Notes under the pieces: generated by a model | Seen by the model: only the letters and a program-made list of their open reading frames with translations | What the model was told of the DNA's origin: nothing | The model's database searches: none | Part shown: positions 43,572 through 51,615 of the stretch, in pieces | How positions within the stretch are numbered: position 1 is the stretch's first letter | Layout: every line of letters starts with the position of its first letter | Source of the DNA: Bradyrhizobium sp. AUGA SZCCT0283 | GTDB taxonomy: Bacteria > Pseudomonadota > Alphaproteobacteria > Rhizobiales > Xanthobacteraceae | NCBI RefSeq assembly: GCF_018130385.1 | Contig: NZ_JAFCLU010000005.1 | Location: 186,001-250,000, forward strand | DNA: 64,000 nt | Direction: 5' to 3' | Made by a program: the position numbers and the translations under genes

Positions 43572-44462
43572 ATGCCCCCGATCGATCGCGCGGGGCGGCT
43601 GTCGCCGCTCGGGCTCGTCCTGCTCGCCATTACGTCGGTCGGGTGGGGCCTCAACTTTCCGATCATGAAAAATTTACTGACCGAATGGCCGCCATTGTCC
43701 TCGCGCGGGCTGTGCGGCATCGCGGGCGCGGTGGCGTTGGCGCTGTTTGCGCTCGCGCGGCGGCAGAAGTTGAGCGTGCCGCGGCCGATGTGGCTGCGGT
43801 TGCTGCTGGTCTCGATGCTGACGATCGGCGGCTGGGTCGCGTTCATGGGGCTCGCGCTGTTGTGGCTCAACGCCAGCGAGGCTGCGGTGCTCGGCATATC
43901 GATCCCGGTCTGGGTGGCGTTTCTGGCATGGCCGATCCTGGGTGAACGGCTTTCGCCGCTGCGCGCCGTCGCGCTGACGGTCGCGCTCGGCGGCATCGCC
44001 GTGCTGATCGGTGGCAACGGCATCGAGGCCAGCGTCGAAAAATTGCCGGGCATCGCGTGCGCGCTGGCTGGTGCGGTGTGCGTCGGCCTCGGCACCGTAC
44101 TGACCAAGCATTTCCCGCTGGCGATGCCGCCGCTGTCGCTGGCCGCCTGGCAGATCGGGCTCGGCTGCCTGCCGATCGCGATCGTTGGCCTTGCGGTCGA
44201 GCAGCCGCAACTGGCCGCGTTGTCATACGTCGGCTGGCTGTCGCTGCTCTATATGACGCTGATCCAGTTCTGCCTTTGCTATGTGTGCTGGTTTGCCGCA
44301 CTGGAGCGGCTGCCGGCGGCGACGGCCTCGATTGGAACCTTGCTGGTCCCTGTCATCGGGGTGCTTGCGGCGGCGGCGATGCTGCGCGAGCCGCTCGGTC
44401 TGCGCGAGATCGCGGCGCTGGTGTTCACGCTGGGCGGCGTTGCCGTCGCGCTACGCTCCTAG
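43572..44462 (+). CDS. EamA/DMT superfamily transporter, copy 2
   Basis: A 296-residue, ten-helix transporter closely related to the protein at 35645..36541. Shared signatures: AITSVGWGLNFPIMKNLL near the start, IPVWVAFLAWPILGERL near 120, LPGIACALAGAVCVGLGTVLTKHFPL near 165-190. It likely exports small metabolites; substrate unknown. Upstream open reading to 43497 is not supported by a ribosome site. It is divergent from the response regulator, with the 181-bp intergenic region serving both promoters. Confidence 0.88.
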   Translation: MPPIDRAGRLSPLGLVLLAITSVGWGLNFPIMKNLLTEWPPLSSRGLCGIAGAVALALFALARRQKLSVPRPMWLRLLLVSMLTIGGWVAFMGLALLWLNASEAAVLGISIPVWVAFLAWPILGERLSPLRAVALTVALGGIAVLIGGNGIEASVEKLPGIACALAGAVCVGLGTVLTKHFPLAMPPLSLAAWQIGLGCLPIAIVGLAVEQPQLAALSYVGWLSLLYMTLIQFCLCYVCWFAALERLPAATASIGTLLVPVIGVLAAAAMLREPLGLREIAALVFTLGGVAVALRS

Positions 44463-44469
44463 TTCTGGC

Positions 44470-44506
44470 ACGAGAAGGGCGGCGCACTGGAATGCGCCGC
44501 CCTTCG
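44470..44506. terminator. Hairpin between convergent genes
   Basis: GAGAAGGGCGGCGCA-CTGGA-ATGCGCCGCCCTTCG forms a long GC-rich stem between the transporter stop (44462) and the BA14K stop (44523). No T-run follows on either strand, so it is a hairpin-type or Rho-assisted terminator. Confidence 0.65.
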
Positions 44507-44522
44507 AACTCATGACATCGTG

Positions 44523-45197
44523 CTATTCCGCCGGGCAGGGGTGCCGTAGCCCGTCATAGCCGAGATACGTTCCTGATGCCGGATCGTAGGATTTGTACCT
44601 CTGCATGCAGTACGCCACGGCATCATCGCCGACCGGTGGCGCCGCGGCGACCACGCTGTCGTCGTAATACCCATAGGAGTCGTCGTAGTAATAGCCGTAG
44701 GTCGACCCGATGCCGGCACCGACCACGAACCCCGGCCAGAAACCGCCGCCACGGTGGCGATGATGATGGCGATAGCCGCCGCCTTGGTAGACGCCACCTT
44801 GGTAGACGCCGCCCGCGACTGGACCTGCGCTGACGCGGGGCTGAACAACGCCAGTGCCGGCAACGGCGCCAGATCTGAAGCCGCGATCACCGCTGGGTGC
44901 AATGGCCGCCGCGCCAGCTCTGAAGCCGCCACCGCCGCCGGGTGCAACGGCCATGCCGCCACCTCTAAAGCCGCCACCACCGCTAAAGCCGCCACCACCG
45001 CCGGGTGCAACGGAAGCGCCACCACCGCCCCTACCGCCACCACCGAGAGCTGCTGCGCCGCCACCCCTGGCACCGCCGCCACCGGCCGCCGCGCCGCCTC
45101 TACCGGAATCCTGCGCCTGCACGGCGCTGATAGGGGCGACCATCGGCAACACCAGCGCGATTGTCGCGGCTGTACTCAAAACTTTCAGATTGATCAT
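44523..45197 (-). CDS. Secreted Gly-rich protein with BA14K-like C-terminus
   Basis: A 224-residue exported protein: signal peptide (residues 1-30, AVQA-QD), a long low-complexity Gly/Ala-rich stretch with GGGGGF repeats (about 35-110), a His/Gly-rich HHHRHRGGGF, a hydrophobic FVVGAGIGST, then a C-terminal YCMQRYKSYDPASGTYLGYDGLRHPC that matches the BA14K family (named from a Brucella immunoreactive protein). GGAGCCAACA is the ribosome site. The mature protein probably sits in the periplasm or outer envelope. Function unknown. Confidence 0.8.
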   Translation of the reverse strand: MINLKVLSTAATIALVLPMVAPISAVQAQDSGRGGAAAGGGGARGGGAAALGGGGRGGGGASVAPGGGGGFSGGGGFRGGGMAVAPGGGGGFRAGAAAIAPSGDRGFRSGAVAGTGVVQPRVSAGPVAGGVYQGGVYQGGGYRHHHRHRGGGFWPGFVVGAGIGSTYGYYYDDSYGYYDDSVVAAAPPVGDDAVAYCMQRYKSYDPASGTYLGYDGLRHPCPAE

Positions 45198-45465
45198 TGT
45201 TGGCTCCATTTGCGGGATATAGGGCCTAATCCGTTCAGCGGGCGGACGTTCCCGAGGCCGCGTATTGATTGCGCGCAAGCTGAGCCTGTCAGGCTGGAAC
45301 TGTACGTGGAATGAACGGATTGCGCCGATTCCGCGACCATGCGCGGGCGTGATCGGGCGGTGCAAAGTACGGGTCCGGCAGGGCTGCAATATCAGCCTTT
45401 GTCTGGACAATCCGTCCCGCCGGTGGCATCAGAGCGGCACGACATCTCGAACCGGCCGAGCCCTC

Positions 45466-45876
45466 ATGAAGCTGTTTCTGCTGAAATTTTTCACCTGGTG
45501 GAGCGGCCAGACGTTCGGCACGCAATTGTGGACGTGGCGATTCGGCGAGTTGGTCGGCCAGGACGAGCAGGGCAACCTTTACTATCGCACCAAGGGCCGC
45601 AAGATCGATCCGACGCTCGGCTTCGAGCGGCGCTGGGTGATCTACAACGGCTATGCCGAGGCGAGCCGGGTGCCGCCGTCATGGCATGGCTGGCTGCATC
45701 ACACCGTCGATGTCGCCCCGACCGAAGAGAACTACACGCCGCGGGAATGGGAAAAGCCGCATGTTCCCAACATGACCGGCACACCCGCGGCCTACCGTCC
45801 CTCCGGCTCGACGCTCGCCAGCGGCCGCCGCCCCAAGGCGACCGGCGACTACCAGGCCTGGACGCCGGGAAGCTGA
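45466..45876 (+). CDS. NADH:ubiquinone oxidoreductase NDUFA12-type subunit
   Basis: A 136-residue protein. KFFTWWSGQTFGTQLWTWRFGELVGQDEQGNLYYRTK near the N-terminus and ERRWVIYNGYAEASRVPPSWHGWLHHT in the middle match the NDUFA12/B17.2 accessory subunit of complex I, found in mitochondria and alphaproteobacteria. It binds the peripheral arm facing the membrane and helps assembly. In most alphaproteobacteria it lies apart from the nuo operon, as here. The ATG at 45466 starts the conserved domain; earlier open frame discarded. Confidence 0.92.
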   Translation: MKLFLLKFFTWWSGQTFGTQLWTWRFGELVGQDEQGNLYYRTKGRKIDPTLGFERRWVIYNGYAEASRVPPSWHGWLHHTVDVAPTEENYTPREWEKPHVPNMTGTPAAYRPSGSTLASGRRPKATGDYQAWTPGS

Positions 45877-45931
45877 CTTCACGTTTATTTTAGCTGATGA
45901 GCTTTCGGGATCCTCTTGCCGGCTTCGATAC

Positions 45932-45943
45932 GTGTATATACAC
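45932..45943. promoter_or_regulatory. MarR operator candidate 1
   Basis: GTGTATATACAC is a perfect 12-bp palindrome ending 8 bp before the marR-like ATG. Its inner TATATA may be the -10 box; then the mRNA would be nearly leaderless. A closely matching palindrome occurs before the next gene. Confidence 0.6.
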
Positions 45944-45951
45944 TTATATCC

Positions 45952-46395
45952 ATGAAGCAACTGAACGAGACGGATTCCACTGACTACATGGCTGCGGCCG
46001 GCTGTTTCTGCCTGGCGTCGCGGCAGGCCGCCCGAAAGATCACGCGGCTCTATGATTCGTACATGCAGGAAGCGGGAATTAGGGTCACCCAGTTCACCAT
46101 CCTGTCGCAGTTGATGCTGCGGGGTGAACTGCCGATCGGCAGGCTGGCCGGCATTCTCGGCATGGAGCGCACCACGCTGACCCGCAACCTCGCGCCGCTC
46201 GAGGAGCAAAAGTGGATATCGATCAAGGCGGGCGACGATCCGCGGGCCCGCATGATCGGCATTACCGGGCAGGGGCGGAGTGCGGTGCGCCGCAGCTTTC
46301 CCTATTGGTCGAAGGCGCAGGCGCACATCGGCAAGTTGCTCGGTGCTGACGGGCAGGCCGCGCTGAAACTTTTGGGATCCCGGAATTTGGAGTGA
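45952..46395 (+). CDS. MarR family transcriptional regulator
   Basis: A 147-residue winged-helix protein: CFCLASRQAARKITRLYDSYM (dimer helix, about residues 16-36), VTQFTILSQLMLRGELPIGRLAGILGMERTTLTRNLAPLEEQKWISIKAG (HTH, recognition helix and wing, about 43-95), and a C-terminal dimer helix. Two cysteines near the N-terminus (Cys16, Cys18) could be redox sensitive. The operator-like GTGTATATACAC just upstream and GTGTAAATACAC before the next gene indicate autoregulation and control of its neighbour. Ligand unknown. Confidence 0.88.
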   Translation: MKQLNETDSTDYMAAAGCFCLASRQAARKITRLYDSYMQEAGIRVTQFTILSQLMLRGELPIGRLAGILGMERTTLTRNLAPLEEQKWISIKAGDDPRARMIGITGQGRSAVRRSFPYWSKAQAHIGKLLGADGQAALKLLGSRNLE

Positions 46396-46438
46396 GACAG
46401 GACGGGACCTTCGTCCGGCGTTTCGTTCATCTCAATAG

Positions 46439-46450
46439 GTGTAAATACAC
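46439..46450. promoter_or_regulatory. MarR operator candidate 2
   Basis: GTGTAAATACAC matches 11 of 12 positions of the palindrome before marR. It lies 16 bp upstream of the membrane-protein ATG, just before its GGAG ribosome site. Confidence 0.6.
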
Positions 46451-46466
46451 GTAATGGAGAAATGTC

Positions 46467-47189
46467 ATGCTCGACTTCATCGGAACCATCGTCCTCGTTG
46501 CCGCGATCATCTTCAGCATCAATGCGCTCACTGGCGCGATGCCGATCGGCACATCACAGCGTATTGCGCTTTCCATCGGCGCGGGCCTGTGGACCGGTCT
46601 GGCCGCTGCGCTTGCGGGCGCGAACCTGTTCCTCGGAACAAATCCGGTGGGGCCGCCGACGATCGGCACGATGATCGTGCTTCCGCTCGTCGCCACTGCC
46701 GTTGCGGCCTCGATCTCGCCGTCGGTGCGCGCTGCGCTGCTGGGGATGCCGATGCCCTTCCTGATCGGTCTGAATGTCTGGCGTGTGGCGGGAGGATTTT
46801 TCCTTCTCCTCGCGGCCGAAGGCCGGCTTGCGGGACCATTTCCAACCTCGGCGGGCTGGGGCGACATCATAACCGGCGTGTTGGCCTTGCCGGTGGCCTG
46901 GCTCGCACTGCGCGGGCAAGGCAGGGCGCTGGTCTGGACCTGGAATGCATTCGGCATGCTCGATCTTGTGGCCGCGCTTGCATTCGGAATCATCTCCGCG
47001 AACGGCTCGCCGCTGCAGATCATTCACGTCGGGCAAGGTTCGGAAGCGGTGCAGCTGCTGCCATGGTCGCTGATTCCGACCGTGCTGGTGCCGATGTATC
47101 TGATCGTGCACGGCATTATCTTTGCGAAGCTGGCGAAGGTTGGCCAGCGCGCGCCGGGGCTGAAGCCTGGCGTTGCGCTGCACATATGA
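46467..47189 (+). CDS. Polytopic membrane protein next to MarR
   Basis: A 240-residue protein with six or seven hydrophobic helices, beginning MLDFIGTIVLVAAIIFSINALTG. Segment LIGLNVWRVAGGFFLLLAAEGRLAGPFPTSAGWGDIITGVLALPVAWL resembles a conserved but unassigned family of bacterial membrane proteins. GGAG precedes the ATG. Separated from marR by 71 bp containing an operator-like palindrome, so it is likely the regulator's target. A transport or stress role is guesswork. The following 429 bp are gene-free. Confidence 0.72.
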   Translation: MLDFIGTIVLVAAIIFSINALTGAMPIGTSQRIALSIGAGLWTGLAAALAGANLFLGTNPVGPPTIGTMIVLPLVATAVAASISPSVRAALLGMPMPFLIGLNVWRVAGGFFLLLAAEGRLAGPFPTSAGWGDIITGVLALPVAWLALRGQGRALVWTWNAFGMLDLVAALAFGIISANGSPLQIIHVGQGSEAVQLLPWSLIPTVLVPMYLIVHGIIFAKLAKVGQRAPGLKPGVALHI

Positions 47190-47247
47190 TCCCGTTTTGC
47201 ATCGGCTCGGCTGTGGATAGCGGGATCAGCGGGTACAACCATCGCGG

Positions 47248-47442
47248 CCGCCTTGCGCTCCCCGCGAGGCTGCGGCTCAATAGGGACATCTTACGGAGAT
47301 GGGAAACCATCGCGTCGGTGTCGGGCTCCAGTCGCGACTGTCCCGGCGAGCAGCGGCCACCGAGTAGGACACGGCCGGGAAATAGGCCCCTGGTGCAGAG
47401 GTTCTGAAATCGCCCGCTAATGTGTGGCTGCCGTAGGACAGG
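47248..47442 (+). ncRNA. Orphan structured-RNA candidate, cobalamin-riboswitch-like
   Basis: Blocks occur in the order of a cobalamin riboswitch: a GCCGCCTTGCG...CGCGAGGCTGCGGC hairpin, GATGGGAAACC, GGGCTCC, CGCGACTGT, CGGCGAGC, GGCCACCG, and CCGGGAAATAGGC. The canonical AGCCAGGAGACCTGCC box is absent or degraded. An intrinsic terminator follows directly and no plus-strand gene lies downstream, so it would be an orphan. The 47190-47618 gap holds nothing else. Confidence 0.3.
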
Positions 47443-47444
47443 AA

Positions 47445-47475
47445 AGGCCGTCTGGGAAACCAGGCGGCCTTTTTC
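47445..47475 (+). terminator. Rho-independent terminator
   Basis: AGGCCGTCTGG-GAAA-CCAGGCGGCCT followed by TTTTC. It ends the transcript carrying the membrane gene at 46467 or the RNA candidate. Confidence 0.85.
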
Positions 47476-47618
47476 TTTGTTGCTCTTCGTCATCGTCCGC
47501 CCTGTGCGCAATTGCGCACTGGGGCGGACGATCCATTACTCCGTGATCTCTCGGCTCCAGTTGACACCTGCGATTACTGGATGCCCGCCTGCGCGGGGCA
47601 TGACGGCGGAGGGAGAAG

Positions 47619-48323
47619 TCACTCCAGCCGCGCGGCGGCACGGTCGATCATCTCGCCGCGGCGGATCTGCGCCTGCGCAATCCTGTCTTTCATGAAGGCG
47701 AGCACTTCCGGCGGCGCTGTGTCCGGCGAGCCGGAATTGAACGGCGGCGCGGGATTGTATTCGAGGCGGAGCTGGATCGCTTCCGCGGTCCTTTGGTCAT
47801 GCAGCAGCGAGACCAGCGTCAGCGCGAAATCAATCCCTGCGGTGACGCCGCCGCCGGTGACACGGTTGCGGTCGACGCAGACGCGCGTCTTGGTCGGGAT
47901 CGCGCCGAAGGCTTTCAGGAAATCCATCGCCGTCCAGTGCGTCGCCGCGCGGTAGCCTTTGAGCAGGCCGGCGGCGCCGAGCACCAGCGAACCCGTGCAG
48001 ACCGAGGTGATGTATTTTGCGCCGGGTGCCTGCTTGCGCAAGAAGGCCAGCATCTCCTCGTCGTTGATCATGTCGTCGGTGCCGAACCCGCCGGGCACGC
48101 AGATGACGTCGAGCTGCGGGCAGTCCGCAAAGGTCGTGGTCGGCGTCAGCACCAGCACGGAATCGCTCGTCACCGGCTCGATCCGTTTCCAGATCAAATG
48201 CAACTTGGCGCCGGGCAGGCTGGAGAACACCTGCAAGGGGCCGGTGAAATCAAGCTGGGTGACCTTTGGGAACAGCACGAGACCGATCTGCAGCGGCGTG
48301 GGCGTGGGAGACGGCGCGGACAT
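47619..48323 (-). CDS. DJ-1/PfpI family protein, isocyanide hydratase-like
   Basis: A 234-residue DJ-1 superfamily protein: IGLVLFPKVTQLDFTGPLQVFSSL (about residues 13-36), ICVPGGFGTDDM, and the nucleophile elbow SVCTGSLVLGAAGLLKG (Cys near 105). The Thr-x-Leu context after Cys and the LDFTGP start resemble isocyanide hydratase, which converts isocyanides to N-formamides; related members act on other substrates. GGAGGTCACG before ATG 48323 sets the start. Divergent from a GlxA-type regulator 109 bp away, a common regulator-target layout. Confidence 0.85.
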   Translation of the reverse strand: MSAPSPTPTPLQIGLVLFPKVTQLDFTGPLQVFSSLPGAKLHLIWKRIEPVTSDSVLVLTPTTTFADCPQLDVICVPGGFGTDDMINDEEMLAFLRKQAPGAKYITSVCTGSLVLGAAGLLKGYRAATHWTAMDFLKAFGAIPTKTRVCVDRNRVTGGGVTAGIDFALTLVSLLHDQRTAEAIQLRLEYNPAPPFNSGSPDTAPPEVLAFMKDRIAQAQIRRGEMIDRAAARLE

Positions 48324-48432
48324 CGTGACCTCCGGAAAAATTGGCTTGACGGGAGGCATCCTGACATGGTCGCTTCATGTCAGAAATGGCATATTTCCCT
48401 CATTTCAGGACATCAGCCAAAAAGCGAGCTGC

Positions 48433-49374
48433 ATGATGATCGGCGTTCTCGTGTTTCCGGATTTCCAGTTGCTCGATGCCGCCGGTCCGATTTCGGTGTT
48501 CGAGATCGGAGCGCGCTTTGCCGTTGGCGCCCCCGCGATCAGGGTTGTGGCGGTGACGCCGGGACCGGTGCGTTCATCCTCGGGCGTCGAGATGCTCGCA
48601 CGCGGACTAAAGCCGTCGGGCGCGATCACCACCCTGATCGTCGCGGGCGGCGAGGGCGTGCGGCAGGCGGCGGCCTGCGCGAAGACGCTCGGCTTCGTGC
48701 GCGCCATGGCCAGGCGTGGCGTCCGCATCGCCAGCGTCTGCTCCGGCGCCTATATCCTCGCGGAGGCCGGCCTGCTCGACGGCCGCCGCGCCACCACGCA
48801 CTGGCAGCGCACGCGGCATTTTCTCAAAACCTATCCACAGGTGAAGCTCGAGCCGGACCGCATCTTCGTCCGCGACGGCGACATCTGGACGTCGGCCGGG
48901 ATCTCGGCCGGCATCGACCTGTCGCTGGCGATGATCGCGGAAGACTACGGCGACGAGATCGCGCAGAAGGCCGCAAAGCAACTCGTGCTCTATCACCGCC
49001 GCAGCGGCGGCCAGTCGCAATTCTCCTCGCTGCTGGAACTGAAGGCGCCGAATGGCCGCTTCGGGCCGCTATTGGCCTGGGCCCGCGAGAATCTCGATGC
49101 GCCGCTCACGGTCGAGGATCTCGCCGAACAGGCCGGCATGAGCTCACGGCACTTTACCCGCGCCTTCATGGCGGAGACCGGGACCACGCCGTCAAAGGCG
49201 GTGGAGCGGTTGCGCATCGAGGTGGCGCGGCAGCGCGTGCAGTCCTCCAGCGAGGCGATCGAGCGTGTCGCGCAAACCACCGGCTTCCGCGATCCGGAGC
49301 GGATGCGCCGCGCCTTCATCCGCGCCTTCGGCCAGCCGCCGCAATCGCTGCGCCGCGCGGCAAGGGCGGGGTAA
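48433..49374 (+). CDS. GlxA family transcriptional regulator (DJ-1 + AraC HTH)
   Basis: A 313-residue regulator. The N-terminal DJ-1/PfpI domain (IGVLVFPDFQLLDAAGPISVF, residues 3-23; SVCSGAYILAEAGLLDG with Cys near 103) acts as a ligand sensor, and the C-terminal AraC domain has two HTH motifs (LTVEDLAEQAGMSSRHFTRAF and IERVAQTTGFRDPERMRRAFIRAFG). This is the GlxA/FtrA architecture. Starts at ATG 48433 or 48436. It probably controls the divergent DJ-1 gene; the shared 109-bp region would hold the sites, not identified here. Confidence 0.9.
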   Translation: MMIGVLVFPDFQLLDAAGPISVFEIGARFAVGAPAIRVVAVTPGPVRSSSGVEMLARGLKPSGAITTLIVAGGEGVRQAAACAKTLGFVRAMARRGVRIASVCSGAYILAEAGLLDGRRATTHWQRTRHFLKTYPQVKLEPDRIFVRDGDIWTSAGISAGIDLSLAMIAEDYGDEIAQKAAKQLVLYHRRSGGQSQFSSLLELKAPNGRFGPLLAWARENLDAPLTVEDLAEQAGMSSRHFTRAFMAETGTTPSKAVERLRIEVARQRVQSSSEAIERVAQTTGFRDPERMRRAFIRAFGQPPQSLRRAARAG

Positions 49375-49391
49375 GGACATTGGCAAGGCCG

Positions 49392-49904
49392 TCATCTGCG
49401 AAAATCCACCCGGCCTTGTGTAAAGTAACCGTCTATTCTCCGATCGCTCACCACCAGGCCGACCCAGGGCACCGTGATCTCCGGGTTGTTCAGGTTGATA
49501 TACTTGCCCACCAGCCGGCGCGGACCTTCGCGCCTTGCGTCGATGAGGCCCCGGCGCTTGCCGGAATCCCAGTCGAATAACAGGTACACGCGGACCCCCA
49601 CGATTCTCGCTTCGCCCCGGCCCTGTTTCCATTTATCGGGGGCGTCGCCCGGTATGGTGGGATCCGCAGCACCCTTCCAGCGGCTCGACCACTGACCTTC
49701 GATCGTGTCGTGCGGATAGCTGTTATCTCCAGCGCTCCACGGCTTTGCATTTTCATCGGTGGCGGATTCTTCCGGCGCCGTGTTGCGGGCGAACTGCGTC
49801 ACGTCATCATCGTTGGGGTTTGGAACGTCCAAGACGCCGAACGGATTTCGGGTTGCCGGATCGTTTCCGGACACGGCGTTTCGCTTGGCGCTTTCGGATT
49901 TCAT
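49392..49904 (-). CDS. Hypothetical protein, 170 residues
   Basis: A soluble protein with an acidic, Asn/Pro-rich N-terminal half (NPFGVLDVPNPNDDDVTQFARN, DENAKPWSAGDNSYPHDTIEGQWSSRW) and a beta-rich C-terminal half (ARIVGVRVYLLFDWDSGKRRGLIDARREGPRRLVGKYINL). No signal peptide. The ATG at 49904 has GGAGACACCG upstream, better than the GTG at 49916. Similar proteins are known to me only as unnamed. It may be an adaptor or stress protein; function unknown. Convergent with the GlxA-type gene. Confidence 0.6.
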   Translation of the reverse strand: MKSESAKRNAVSGNDPATRNPFGVLDVPNPNDDDVTQFARNTAPEESATDENAKPWSAGDNSYPHDTIEGQWSSRWKGAADPTIPGDAPDKWKQGRGEARIVGVRVYLLFDWDSGKRRGLIDARREGPRRLVGKYINLNNPEITVPWVGLVVSDRRIDGYFTQGRVDFRR

Positions 49905-50070
49905 CGGTGTCTCCACTGCAATGGCCGTGCTTCGCTCCGAACGGCATGGCCGGCTTCGTGAACGGTGCGATCGCAGAATGGAGGCGTGGTGGCCACCCGA
50001 TTTCCGGGGAAACCTTGCTGGCTATGTCGAACGTCTTCGACGCTCTATGACTGAGCGCCGTTCACTGGGC

Positions 50071-50952
50071 TCAGGCGACGTCGGCTTGCGCGCTCGGCGT
50101 CTCCTCCGCGAGCAAGGCGTCGAGATCGACGAGCTGCGGATCGTCATGCTCGGGTTCGCCGAGTCCTGCGCTGCCGTGAAGATGCATCAGGGTCTGCACA
50201 CGACGGGCGTTGAGATGGTCCACATGCTGATGCTGCAGCGCTACCGGCAGCAGCGCTTTGGGCAGTCCGACCAGCGCAAAGGCCGGAACCTTGCGCACCT
50301 CGTCGCCCTCGCGCCAAAGCAAGGGATGGAGGGTGTAGATCAATTGCCGGTCGATCTCCGCCGATTGTGGCTGCTCCGACTCGGATGGCGCGAGGCTGGC
50401 GAGGTTGGCATTGCCCGCACGCGTGCGCACCGCGGCGGACCGCAGCTCCCAACATATCAAGTCCGCCGCCGCGAGAACCTCGCGGCGCACGGCATCCACG
50501 TTGCTCGAAAACCTGGTCGCTTCCGGTATCGACATCGCGCCTTTGGTGACGGCCTCGACCAGCGCGGTGGCGCCGCCATCAAATCCTGGCGCAGCCCGCT
50601 CGATCGCCGCAGCCATCGCTTCGATCTGGTCAGCCATCGTGTCGCGATCGCGCTGCGCCTTGGCATCGGCCAGGGCGCGCTCGGCCGAGGCGACCTGCTC
50701 GTCGAACTCCGCCAATTCGGCACGCCATGTCTTGGCGCGGTCTTCGACGGCGCGCATGGCGGCTTCTGCGCGATCGAGCCGGGCATTGGCCGCCCCGGCT
50801 ACCGCCAGCCGTTCGGCGGCGGCGCGTTTTTCTGCAAGTTCCGCTTCGGCGACGCTCAGCCGCTCGGCCAGCTTCTGCCGAGCCGCCAACTTTTCCTTCA
50901 GCGCGTTCTCGAAGCGCTCGATCGGGCCGAGCTCGCGCTTAAAAAATGCCAT
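50071..50952 (-). CDS. Long coiled-coil hypothetical protein
   Basis: A 293-residue protein starting MAFFKRELGPIERFEN. Residues 8-120 form an almost uninterrupted coiled coil (LAERLSVAEAELAEKRAAAERLAV..., RAELAEFDEQVASAERALADAKAQRDRD). The C-terminal part is globular, with an acidic tail. Start at ATG 50952 with GGGGGTATTGCC upstream; the longer open frame (MRRGG) is less likely. No membrane segment. It may be a structural or scaffolding protein; unassigned. Confidence 0.68.
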   Translation of the reverse strand: MAFFKRELGPIERFENALKEKLAARQKLAERLSVAEAELAEKRAAAERLAVAGAANARLDRAEAAMRAVEDRAKTWRAELAEFDEQVASAERALADAKAQRDRDTMADQIEAMAAAIERAAPGFDGGATALVEAVTKGAMSIPEATRFSSNVDAVRREVLAAADLICWELRSAAVRTRAGNANLASLAPSESEQPQSAEIDRQLIYTLHPLLWREGDEVRKVPAFALVGLPKALLPVALQHQHVDHLNARRVQTLMHLHGSAGLGEPEHDDPQLVDLDALLAEETPSAQADVA

Positions 50953-51077
50953 GGCAATACCCCCGCGCCTCACGATCGTCCGCCGAATCAGCGGGCCGAT
51001 TCGTTACAGGCAAAATCTAGCCTGAAACTTGGATGACATTGCGGCTTAAGTCTGTTTGGCGAAACCGCGCGGTGGAT

Positions 51078-51102
51078 GATGGCCGGCGATGGGCCGGCCA
51101 TC
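51078..51102 (-). terminator. Hairpin downstream of small secreted gene
   Basis: GATGGCCGGC-GATG-GGCCGGCCATC, a strong stem about 36 bp beyond the stop of the gene at 51138. No T-run on the minus strand (an A-poor tail follows), so termination may be Rho-assisted. Confidence 0.5.
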
Positions 51103-51137
51103 ACCTTCGGTGCGCGCGGGCTGAGGCGCGCCGTCGC

Positions 51138-51434
51138 TCAGCTATGCTTCTTCAGGAAGATGCGCGCGCTCTGGATATTTTGCGCGGCGTGGATGCGGGC
51201 GCGCTCGAGCGGTGTGACGACACCGTTCGCCTTGGCTTGGTTCTCCAGGTTCTGCACGCGCGCCTGGCCCTTCAGCAGCTTCTGGGTTTCATTGAAGTTC
51301 AGGTCGCCATCCTGGACGCCCTTGAAGATGCGGTGCTGTTGTGCGTTCTGGCGCGCGTTGATCAAGGGCGTGCCGGCGAAGCTGGTGGCCGATGTAACGG
51401 CCAGAAGCAGCGAAGCAAGAATAACGGTCCTCAT
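51138..51434 (-). CDS. Small secreted hypothetical protein, 98 residues
   Basis: Signal peptide MRTVILASLLLAVTSATSFAG (cut near 20-21). The mature 78 residues are helical and contain DLNFNETQKLLKGQARVQNLENQAKANGVVTPLERARIHAAQNIQS, with a repeated (x)LxxxQ/NxRxxN pattern; it resembles EF-hand-like or FeS-free periplasmic proteins only loosely. GCAAAGGAGAATTGTG gives an ideal ribosome site. Basic pI. Function unknown; a periplasmic location is likely. Confidence 0.72.
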   Translation of the reverse strand: MRTVILASLLLAVTSATSFAGTPLINARQNAQQHRIFKGVQDGDLNFNETQKLLKGQARVQNLENQAKANGVVTPLERARIHAAQNIQSARIFLKKHS

Positions 51435-51615
51435 CACAATTCTCCTTTGCGTTGCTGTCGCGGGCTGCGACGACACCACGTCGGCGCTCGACCCGCGAAC
51501 ACGCACAGGATGGCCGACGACGGCTGCGAGGAATGTGCGCGCTGTCACGAAATCGCGTGGAATTACAAACGTTTAATGACCTCGCAGATGAATGGATTGT
51601 CAGAATTGAAAGCGG

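Noticed and set aside
47793-49580. 595-codon plus-strand ORF
   Set aside because: It overlaps the DJ-1 gene antisense and the GlxA-type gene in another frame; no family motif is present.
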